Positions 39,312 to 48,656 of a DNA stretch of 64,000 nucleotides are shown here, one piece after another (the stretch's first letter is position 1; each line of letters opens with the position of its first letter). The stretch lies in contig NC_133933.1 of assembly GCF_031877795.1 (NCBI RefSeq), positions 22,658,029-22,722,028 of the forward strand, given 5' to 3'. The translations under genes and the position numbers were made by a program. This DNA is from Strix aluco. Its lineage: Eukaryota; Chordata; Aves; Strigiformes; Strigidae. The notes under the pieces are model-generated. The model saw only the letters and a list, made by a program, of their open reading frames with translations. It was not told the DNA's origin and ran no database searches.

Positions 39312-41640
39312 TCTACCTTGCTGGGCTGCCTGTCATTGCTGGCGTACAGCTCTCATCTCAGAAACCCTTCTGCTGTAAGTTTCTAAAATCACCTCAACAT
39401 CTCCTCCATAACAAAATTTTTCATCAGACCAATACATGATTACATTTCATACATGTATGTAGTGTTTTGATATCCCTATCACTGGGGTCCTTTAGTTTTC
39501 TACCCGTCCCAGCACCATCAATGTATACATAGATGCTCTAAATTATACCCAGAACTGCACTATGCAGTTGTCCTAGTATTGCAAAACTACACTAACAGTA
39601 TATATATTTGAAATATAACTTACCCTACTAGAAATTTCTACACTTAATTTGTTCATCTTTGCTTCTCATAGTACTCAAAATACTATGTTTGTAGATACAC
39701 AAAGTCACAGCTATGTGTTTTCTGTGTTATGTATACAAGCATCACATCATATGCTGGTGATCCATTAATCACGATCACTATCAATAACAGGAGGTATGTC
39801 CATCCTCATCAAGGGAAACAGGATTTCTCTTGTTTGGAGATGGTGACCCCTTTAAATTGGATCAATTTTTTCCTTGTCACCACAGTCTGTTTATACTTTT
39901 CTCTTGCTTGAACTTCAGAAACAGCAACTCATCTAAAAAAAAAAAAAATTATATTTTCCCCTTTATCTATGCACATATGATAACAAAGCAAAATAAAAGC
40001 AGGAAAGAAAATGCTAAGCAACATTCAATTAATATCCATAATTCGGAATTGGTACTTATTCTTCTGTGCTACCAATGGAAGACAAAAATAGCAAAGATTG
40101 TTATTAATAGTTATCTTAGTTAATCAAGGTAGATCATTTACACCCATAGGACTTTTTGATGATATTAAGGATCTAATAAACTGTATCTCTGCATATTTTT
40201 ATACAATTTATTAGCTTATGTTCTTAAACAGCTGCTGACCAATCCTCCATTGTATTTGTTTTCCATTGGTTCCATCCCTTCTCTGTAACAGAAGAACTTT
40301 ATATTTTATTTTAAAATCTATTACATCAATGCACACACTTTAACAAGATTGGCCTTTTAAAATTCTTTTTTTGTTTTACCTTTTCTTTAAGAAAAAATGC
40401 TGGTGCTAACACATCAACTAAAATCCTGTATTACAGGCTTAGCTTTTTGCTTTCAAAGTGAGCTCTGTCCCAAATCAATTAAAATATCTTACCATTAATT
40501 ACCCTCCCCTCAAACCTTTATATATACATGCATAATCTGCCATTTTTCCAGCTTCTAACTTTTAATGTATGGGTAGCAAGCACTTACTTAGCATTCCTCT
40601 GTTTCAATCCTTTTTTCCTTTTTTTTGATACCACTTCTAAATTTCTTTTCTGCACATACTCCCACATGCTAATGTGAAAACACACTGCTGAATTTAACAG
40701 TACTATGCTAAGCATGAACTGCTTCATTTGTGCTAGCATCTTTTGAATTTGCTCTGCTTGTACCTCTTGATTTTGCTGCTTTACCTCTGATAACAGGCAG
40801 GCATTATTTTTGAAAATTGTGCGTTTTTTTTTTTAAAGTCCCAACCCTTCTGGGTAGCCTATAGAAGAGCCAGAAAGAAGATGCTCTTCTTTTCTCCTTG
40901 CGTCACCCTCAGGGTTTATACCGTGCTTGGGATTCATATAACCTTCCTTGCAGTCCTTCACACCTGCATCTCATTCTCAGTCCCGGAGCTGCACACCACT
41001 GCTCACACACACTGCAGCCCAGTGGGTATCGCAGCCTGGACTCACTCCAGTGTTTTATCAGTCCTTAAAAGCCTTCTGCTTTTTTCCCAAAACAGTCTCT
41101 GCTAACTTGGCCTGAGCAGTGTTTGGTATCCCTGCCCGGACTCCTTGCAGCGAAACAGGCACCAGGGTGGCAGTGACAGAGCTAAAGCAGACTCTGCTCA
41201 CTCCAGCCCTGGCTGCTCTTGCTGGAAAAGTCAACTTCTCCCTCTTTGTTTCTCTTGTAAAAATAAGCAAACAAAAAAAGCCCTTTACACTTCATTCCTG
41301 CATTTTCTCCATCAGACAAACTTTCTTAATTTGCATTGGCCACAGCCTGCATCCTGTGCCCTGGCTTTATATGTGAGACAGGCGATGCCTCGCGGGTTCT
41401 GCTCCTCATCCCCCAGCACTCCCACTGTGGGAGCCTTCCCCAGTGGTCCAGTTCTGGTCTGACCATGAGCCCAGGGAAAGGGAGGACTGGCTGCCCTAGA
41501 CTATGATGGGGAAGGCAGGCACCCTGGCCCGCTTCCCTCTCTTCTGCTGATCTCCAGCAGGCGATCCAGCAAAACTCTGGTAGCAGCGTTAGCTCAGTGG
41601 GCCATATCCTCCCCCTGCTTCCGAAGCTGCCTCCATATGT
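39312..41640 (-). other. Degenerate ERV interior, AT-rich
   Basis: This middle part of the element has no long frame. On the minus strand a short open stretch at about 40640-40806 encodes a Gln/Glu/Leu-rich helix with heptad spacing followed by a hydrophobic segment, so it may come from a structural or envelope protein. No YXDD box, aspartic protease triad or integrase zinc motif was seen, so pol appears to be absent or unrecognisable. Confidence 0.4.
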
Positions 41641-41644
41641 CCAC

Positions 41645-42109
41645 TCACATTGTGCTTAACTCCCTCCTGGCCTTGGTATTTTGTACCTCCACTCGGGAAG
41701 CTGCGTTGCGCTGCTGCTGCCTCTTGTCCTGCCATCTTCCTTTCTCCCCTTTCCCCAAAGGGGGACCTGGGGGGTCACACCGGTGGAGGCAGCGGTCTGC
41801 AGCACCTCCGAGTCCCTCTTCTCCCTGGGATTTTCCCTTCCTCTCCTGTCCCTTCCTCCTCTGGACCCCCCTCCATCCTCCCTTGCCCAGGCACTCCCTG
41901 TCGACAGCCTGCTCCTTCCTTGGGTGTGCCTGGGTTTGAAGTGGTGTAGAGCCAGGTTGGCAGTGGCTGTTTCCCCCCTGATAACTCAATCTGTCTGTGG
42001 CTGCACATTTCCTCTGCTTCTCCCCTCTGCTCCTCCACCTTCCCTTCTCACAGCCACCTGAGTACTGGTAAGCAAAATGGGTTTGCTTTAAACCTTTCCA
42101 GCATCTCAA
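41645..42109 (-). pseudogene. Basic Gly/Lys/Arg-rich frame, possible gag 3' part
   Basis: A 154-codon minus-strand frame rich in Lys, Arg, Gly, Glu and Gln lies downstream of the coiled-coil frame. The composition would suit a nucleocapsid-like basic region, but no C-X2-C-X4-H-X4-C zinc knuckle was seen. It may be a chance frame in degenerate interior sequence. Confidence 0.25.
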
Positions 42110-42431
42110 AAACTAGTGAACGCTGGCTCACAGGCTTACTCTCCTCTACAGAGGGGCTGTCATCTGGATTAAACCATCTTTTTCCATCCCAGCACTCATC
42201 ATCTCCTTGGTAAGGTGTTTTCACAAGCGCCGTGACTGCGCTGTGCTTTGCCCATAACACTGCTTTTAACTCTTCCATCTTGGCCCCACAGGCTCAGTGG
42301 TCAGTACTGTTCTCTTTTAGGATCTGTATTTTTTGCACTAATACTTGGATTGCTCCTTGCACCTCATCTACAGATCTCATACTGACAGCTAGTTTTTCCT
42401 TCAGTGCCTGATTTTCATTCAAAATGGCCTT

Positions 42432-42899
42432 TTATTCTTCACACACCTCTCGATACTGGAGAACGCTTCGCATTTGTTCCACAGCCTCAACTCCTTCTCC
42501 AGTTTTACCCTCCTCTAGATTAAGTTGCTGAGCCTTTATTTCTGCTTTCAGTTTGTTGTTTTCCTCCCTTAGCTTCTGAATGTCTACCTGGGCTGCCTGT
42601 TTTTCTTCAGCTAAACCTTTGGCCACTAACCACACAGTCCACACTCCTGCACATTTTAAGGACTTTAGGGAGAAGAGTTTAGACTTAGCTGTCTCTTTTG
42701 ATTTGGCAAACCTGAGGTTTGCCTGCTGGATACTTCTGCAAGAGTTTGAACCCCAGGGGCTCGGTCCCCACTGAAGAACCCAATCTGTCAGCGCTGACAT
42801 CTTTTTGGCTCCCCTGAAGGTATGTCCAACTTTACAGAAAGGGCTTCTTCCAAACCACGACTCAAGCAAGGTGAGAGAAGATAGCAGAGGCTCACCCAA
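42432..42899 (-). pseudogene. Gag-like coiled-coil frame of the ERV
   Basis: This 155-codon minus-strand frame starts about 0.42 kb after the 5' LTR, where gag should begin. Its C-terminal half is a clear coiled coil: KLREENNKLKAEIKAQQ has heptad-like spacing and charged Glu/Lys pairs. After the stop at 42432 the same kind of helical sequence continues to about 42300, and a second short frame follows at 42278-42048, so the original product was probably longer and has been broken by stop codons. Retroviral gag proteins often have helical assembly regions, but no capsid major homology region could be recognised, so the gag label is inferred from position and coiled coil. Confidence 0.45.
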
Positions 42900-43319
42900 A
42901 TTTGGGCTGCTCCTCTGTTGTTTTTCTAGTGTACTTCTTTCCTCCAGAAGGATTTCTCAACCAAGAAATCACCCAAACAAGGATTTCTAACTTAGCTCTT
43001 CTCACAGACAAGGCAGAAGGCTTTCATTCCCCTGTCCAGGGGCATCCCTTGAGCATTTCTCCTCCTAGGCAGAAGGCCTAGGCTTTCCTTCCTGATGGAT
43101 TTTCAACAAGTCTTTAAAGGGGTGCCTGTGTTCCCCCCAAACTGGGTGCTATGCTTTAAGCAAGACACTTGCTGGGGCTATGGAAACACAGGGTAGTCTC
43201 ATTGCTGGTTGTCCCTGACTGACACAGGATGGCACCCAAAAAAGGCTCTCCCAGAAGGGCTGCTCACAAACATGCTATAAGGTCTCCCAGGAGGGCTGTT
43301 GTGTTCTCCACTAGTTTGA

Positions 43320-44333
43320 TGCACCACAGCTTGTGCCTTTATGTGGGCTAGAGAAACACACCTTACATGGAAGAATCTGCTGCTTGACTATTTAAAAGTT
43401 TTAACAGTCTGATCAGAGTGCTAATCAATCCACTTGGTGCTAACACAATGCTAACAATGCTAGATGATATTATGTAGAATATTAGAGAGAAAGGGGATAA
43501 AAAGAAAAAAAAAAATCCCTTCTCAGTACCGAAACCACCCCCTTCCTTAGCCACTACAGCTTTCCCTGGGTTATGCTCACCTTCCGCTGTCCAAGGATGG
43601 CTGCAGGTGTTGTGGCCCCTGAGTCCTTCACCTCCAAGCAGAGCGATGCCAATGGTGGGGCCCCTCTGTCTGCCTCTCCAGGGTGGTGGTGGTGGGGATT
43701 CTGCCTCCTCCTCTGCTACAGTCCACCTGGGGCTGTTTCCACCCCGTTTCTAGGGCTCATCCCACCGTGCTCCCCAGAGCTGGGTACATCCACACTGACC
43801 CTCCAGGCAGAGCTGTGTGCACCTTGCAGACCTGCTCTCACCCTCCTTGCTGCCCACGAGCGGTGCTTCCCAGCCTCAACGTCATGCTGCTCCACTGATG
43901 CAGCAGATGCCCATGGGGGAGTAGTTCATAGTGCTGGGGCCGCCAGTATCGCCCGGTGCCGGAGGTTTCAAGGCCTCAATGCCCTCCTCTGCCTGCACCC
44001 CCACGCTCCGTTTTTCCCCCCGGCTCAGGGAGCAATTGCTGTGCCTGCAGCTGCTCCTGCTGCGCTGCAGAAATACAGCCAAGCCGTGCTGCTGGAGGCC
44101 TTTCGGCACCCCTTGCAAAGGCAAAGCAAAACCTGAGTGCAGGTGGGTGAGGGCCCCGGGTCCCTGGATGTCTGCTGTTACAGCTACAGAGCTCACGTGA
44201 AGCTCCCTGCATGGCAAGTCCCAACCAAAGCAAGGTTCACAGACCTCTGTATTAGGTCTTGCAGGATTAGTACACAGCCCGTGGCCTGTTCCTGCCAGTG
44301 TCCAGACCATATTGCATGAGCTGTAGGCATGCA
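43320..44333 (-). repeat. 5' LTR of the minus-strand element
   Basis: It is 1014 bp with TG and CA ends on the plus strand. On the minus strand the sequence after it runs TCAAACTAG then TGGAGAACAC. A primer-binding site starting at that TGG is possible, but I could not match it to a tRNA 3' end. The AATAAA present in the 3' LTR is not conserved at the equivalent place here. Confidence 0.75.
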
Positions 44334-46450
44334 TGGCTCCACCATCATTTTCCCCAAGAGCCCTGTGCTTTGCCTAGAGCTACAGCAGCTGTAGGAATAG
44401 GGGAGCGAAGGCCTTGTGCTCTGCCCTGACCAAAAAAGACCATGACTGATGCTCCTCAGCATTTTCACCAGGAGATGCAAGCAGAGCGGTGGCTCCTTGG
44501 GGGCTTGATGGGACTGCGAGTGATGACCCAACCTGCCCTATGGCCAGAGAAATCCATCAGGCAGTGCCAGCGGCAAGCATGATGATCCTACAAAAATACA
44601 AATTCCCAAATAAGTGAAACAAGGAGAAATATTTGAAGTTCTGTAATTATTACAACACATAAATCCCTGCTTGTATACCCCACTGTCCCCACAGATCAAT
44701 ACTTTGAGAGACATCTGAAGCTTTGTAAACTGGAAGATATAGTAGAATTAAAGCTGCAAGGTGACAAGACAGCTAATTTTTAATTATTTCTAACTCTTTT
44801 CTAATTTCTACTTCATTCTGAATATTTAAAAGCCCTTCCAAATGTATTTCACGAGTTTCAATAACAACCTAGCAACTGGATGTGGCATTATAGCAATTTA
44901 TAATCACCTCCTAAAATGGGGATCTAAATTAATCTTTCTACATCTCATTAGTTTAGCTATCAGAGATCTTTTACAAGATAATTGGCTTTCAGTGGATTTA
45001 ATTTAATTTAATTTATTAATATCTTACATTTATATTTCATAGATGCTGTTTTAATTATTGAACTGATACATCTCAGAAACATAATTCTTTTATATGGCAT
45101 CAGACTTTTGATTTTAGGGCTCTAGAGCCTTTTTAAGATGGTTTAATGATAAATAATAAGTCCTTGTTTGTGTTTGCCTTTAGAGTGGATATCAATTTAC
45201 TTTTGCCTTAGGTTCTCGCAAAGGAAAATTAGATCTTATTTTGGAACATCCTGTTTTGCAGATGAGGCTGACTTTATTCTTAAACAAAACTTGTTCCAAC
45301 TTTATAATGCTATAAAAGTACAAACAGGGGGAGGCAGAAGTAGTAAAAAGAATGCGTAACGAATAGCTAATTCATACCTGACAGGCATTTAAGTAAATTA
45401 TTTCAGTGGGCAGCAGAGATAGGGAAGCCTGGTCTCCTGTGGGGTTCTGTCCTACAGCTGAGCTCCCCGGTGCTGGCAGCAATGCCGCCCCGCTTGAAGC
45501 TTCTCCTGCAGCCGGGAGCATCTGCGGCCACCCCACCAGGTGCCTGCTGGTCCTGCACCCACACCCCTAGCTGGCTCTGGGGGCTCCCCCACCACCCCCT
45601 TTGCTAATTAACCTGCAGGAACATCGTCTTTTGGAGACTTGCAGTGCTCTGTAAACTTTGGCCAAAATAAACCAGGAGGCTCCCAAACTGGTGAGGACAG
45701 ACAGACAAGCAGATGTGTGACTGACCCCAAGAACTTCCTTCCTTCGGAAACCAGCCTAAAAATATGTTCCCTCCTAGAGCAGAATAGCAACATTGAAACA
45801 TCTGACAGTAAATGGGATGATGATAATTGATGCTTAATGAATAATCCAGGGTAGTTTTAATATTTTAGCTTCATAGGATACCTTTCATCCCCAGGAGCTA
45901 AAGCAATTTATAAAAGGTGTACTGTTACCCCGCACAGTCTCTTTTTGCCATTAAATCCACCGTTTCATGGGGACCAGTTACATGACTGGGCGGCACTGGG
46001 CAGGTTGCATATCACAGCAGCACAGAGGGGCTGTCTCCCACTGTCCTGCTCCGGTCCCTGCTCAGAGCGAAGACCGGTTACTGCCTTTCCCTCTGCTCGG
46101 GGACGAGCCAGCCCGGCTGCGGTCGTGGCCCAAGGTCCCACAGAGCCGAGGACTTCCAGTTCTGTGGTGGGAAGGAATTTCCACCCTGCATCAAGACCCC
46201 CATCAGGGAACACCTTCCAGGTGAGGGGTGTGCCCCCGCGTTTTGTCCACGCTGGGGTTTTGCTCTGAGGTGGAGTGAGAGCGGCTTAGGAACTGTGGGG
46301 CGAGATGCTCCCCTCCCACCCGAAACCTTGGAGATGAGGAGGCAAAAAGCCCCTCGCAGACCTCCCTCCCGGGCACAGAGCTGCTGCACCGGTTCCTCCC
46401 TTCCATCCACGCACCTGCGTGTCCCTCCCGACACCGAGGATAAGAAAAAC
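44334..46450. other. Intergenic DNA, AT-rich then GC-rising
   Basis: From about 44.6 to 45.4 kb the sequence is strongly AT-rich with an ATTTA pentanucleotide run at 44996-45019. From 45.4 kb GC rises towards the island at 46.5 kb. No gene is supported. Confidence 0.55.
45876..45930. repeat. L3/MIR3-like ancient repeat relic
   Basis: CCTTTCATCCCCAGGAGC, then TAAAGCAATTTATAAAAGG, follows the known old motif of the form CTTTCATCCCAAGGATCTC then AAAGCGCTTTACAAA. The match is short. Confidence 0.5.
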
Positions 46451-46479
46451 CCAACCAGCCAGCGCCCACCGGGAGGGAG

Positions 46480-46760
46480 ACCGGGTTTATGGGGAATGAA
46501 ACGCACCCGCCCGCCCGCAGGGCCCGTGGGGGGCTCCGCTCCCTCCCGGGCTACAGAAAAGTGTCGGGAGGCCAAAGGCCGCAGGGCCCCGGAGTGCGGG
46601 GACCCCCGCCGGGGTGCGGGGAGCCCCCCCCCCGGGGTGCGGGGAGCCCCGCCGGGGCGGTGCGGGCCGCGGCCGGGCTGAGCCCCGCACAGCGCTCCGC
46701 AGGCCGGGCTCCCCGCGGGAGCGGAGGAAAAACAGCCCAATAACCCCCTCTGCTGTCAGC
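46480..46760. promoter_or_regulatory. Orphan CpG island between YPEL5 and LBH
   Basis: About 280 bp of very GC-rich, CpG-dense sequence stands alone some 16 kb upstream of the LBH promoter. Frames on both strands here are long (a 220-codon minus frame at 46740-46078) but have the Pro/Gly/Arg-rich composition of GC-biased DNA. It contains a 20-bp tandem repeat. A TATA-like TATAAAAAAGG lies at 46905-46915 on the plus strand. It may be an unannotated non-coding RNA promoter or an enhancer-type CpG island. Confidence 0.5.
46591..46668. repeat. 20-bp GC-rich tandem repeat, about 3.5 copies
   Basis: The unit is close to GGGGTGCGGGGAGCCCCGCC, with the C run expanded in the second copy. Each unit contains GGGGAGCCCC and so can fold on itself. 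Confidence 0.8.
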
Positions 46761-46904
46761 AAACACCATGGCAGGGGCTCTCCGCAGCGCCGGCGGCTCT
46801 TCCCCTTCCTTGAGGGGGAAAACAAAAAACCAAAACCCAACCCTGGCAGGTCATTCAGCCTGCTTGCAAAATGCAACCGGTTGGACTCATTTTTCCAGCT
46901 AAAG

Positions 46905-46915
46905 TATAAAAAAGG
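46905..46915 (+). promoter_or_regulatory. TATA-like element downstream of the orphan CpG island
   Basis: TATAAAAAAGG is close to the TATA-box consensus and lies about 150 bp downstream of the island. No transcript evidence is available from sequence alone. Confidence 0.25.
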
Positions 46916-48615
46916 TCTCTATCAGGGGAGCGGAGGAAGAACCAGGAGCAACGTCTGCTCGTTTCAAGTAACGCCTGAAGCCTCTGGCCCTTTCGTAAAG
47001 CCAGTTTGGGGTTTAGATGCACATGCTGCTGCTGCTCAGGCTGTTCTTTTAGTTTGAGGGCTCCTGTTTAATCACTGTTGTGCCACCTGGGTGGGTGATG
47101 GCAGGTAAATTTGCTGGTAGGAAAGGGGCTGAGGATGAGAAGAGTGAAATGAGAATTGAAGGCGTGAAGGTTATTACTTAATAACATCCCTTATGCCCCA
47201 TTCCCAACAGAAACAAGCTGCTGCTGTACGACGTTGCTCTGCAACCACAGCTCTGCCAAGTCCCTTTGCTCTTGCAAATCGTGACCTCTTTGGACATGAG
47301 GCTAGCTGTCTGGTGTTGGGCTTTGTCTGCTGAGGATTGAGGGCAGGAAGGCATAAAAAAGGGCAGATGAGTTCCTGTTATATTATCATGTTGGTTTTGG
47401 CCAGTTCTACATAGTGGCCTTTTGTATTTTAGAAAGATTTCAACATTCTAAAATAACTTTAATAGTAAAAGAATGCTGCAAGCCTTTTTTCTTTCCATCC
47501 CCACTCCAAATGCTCCAGGCTGGCTTTGCTCTTTCTTGTAAAGGCTGCTGCAATGAGGACTTTTTTGATAATGCAGATGCTCTTGGCAGCAGCCTCGAGC
47601 CATGAGGGGTGCCATCCAACTGCAACATGCAGGGCTTGGGCTTCCGGATGAGCGAGCACCCCAGTGAGCCCTGGGGAGCTCCGCTGAGCTCATGGTGCTG
47701 CAGCCACTGCAGGTCAGGCTGGGACACCTCTCCCTTCTCCAGGAGGCCCTGACATGGCTCACCCACAGTCCAAGGCTTTTTCTTGATGGCTTGTTATTAA
47801 AACTGTACAAATAATAAATCCTTCCTCCTATTAATCAAATCAGAAAGAAGGTCGACTGGTTTCATTTTAGATGAATCTGAAGCAAACGTTTCTGGTGGTT
47901 CACTTTTCTCAGCAAAATGAAAAATCTTCCCCAAAAGATGCTGTCTGAAGCCAGCCAGGAGGGCTTCGTTGTATGCAGTTTTAACCCTGCTGTCTGTAGC
48001 GCTGCTGTAACTGTCCACTGACTTAGGGTGGCATTTGCAAACATCCTTCTTTAGTCCAAACCAACTTTCTTTTAGTGGATAAATGATTGGTCCCACCATG
48101 CCCCCAACCTCTATTCCCATACTAGCCAGGAATGCCCAATGTTCACCCAGGGTCAGCTCGTGACTTTGGCATCATGTGCTCTTGCCCCAGACAGGCAGAA
48201 AGGCAAATGGATGATTTCTGGACAGCTCTCTTCCAAAAGATACACTTCTCTTCCAAAAATACGCTAGCTGCCACCCAGGTCTAGCGGTTCACAAGAGAGG
48301 AGGAGGAAGGGGTCCAGAACGTGAGCCGAGGTCTGACTGTGGCCTTGTATGCTTCTACCACTGTAATGTGAGCCTTTTCATCCGGCTTGCCAAGAGGCAG
48401 AGCAGTTAGTGTGCCCTGTGTCCTGTCAATTAAAAAAAGAAAATAAAGGCCCCATGCACTTCAGTCAGGGATGGGTCTAGGGATCTCACTACCTTTTGAA
48501 AGTCAGATGACTGGAAATGAAAACATCTTCTTCCTAACAGCGCACTCTGGTTCCTCTCCATTAACAATATCTCCTGCAACCAGACGCTTCATCCCAGGAC
48601 TCCTGCTTAAGGGAT

Positions 48616-48656
48616 CTTAAAGTTCCTATTGATTTCAATGGGATCAGGTTCAAGCC
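48616..48656. repeat. Ancient palindromic repeat relic (TTTCAATGGG type)
   Basis: CCTATTGATTTCAATGGG is an imperfect palindrome of the kind found at the centre of dispersed amniote repeats (CCCATTGACTTCAATGGG) and is followed by ATCAGGTTCAAGCC. Related to the relic at 7661-7722. Confidence 0.4.

Larger units (their letters stand above)
37422..44333 (-). mobile_element. Degenerate LTR retrotransposon / endogenous retrovirus, minus strand
   Basis: Two direct repeats of about 1 kb bound a 4.86-kb interior. Each begins TGC and ends CA on the plus strand, giving the standard LTR ends. A purine run AGAAAGGGG on the minus strand (38465-38473) sits next to the LTR at 37422-38462, so that copy is the 3' LTR and the element reads on the minus strand. 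Flanks TGGGT (37417-37421) and TGGCT (44334-44338) match at 4 of 5 positions as an imperfect target duplication. In minus-strand order the interior holds a coiled-coil gag-like frame, a degenerate middle and env-like remnants before the 3' LTR. No reverse transcriptase or integrase motif was recognised and the frames are broken, so the copy is inactive. The family was not identified. Confidence 0.75.

Noticed and set aside
41580-41650. tRNA-like A-box (TTAGCTCAGTGG) in the ERV interior
   Set aside because: No B-box of the GGTTCGAATCC type follows at the right distance and no cloverleaf can be drawn.
43294-43311. Primer-binding site for the ERV starting TGGAGAACAC (minus strand)
   Set aside because: The complementary sequence lacks the T-loop bases expected in the last 18 bases of a tRNA, and the spacing from the LTR end is 9 bases rather than 0-5.
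46078-46740. 220-codon minus-strand frame over the orphan CpG island
   Set aside because: The Pro/Gly/Arg-rich composition tracks the GC peak and its tandem repeat. No domain was recognised, and plus-strand frames are equally open.
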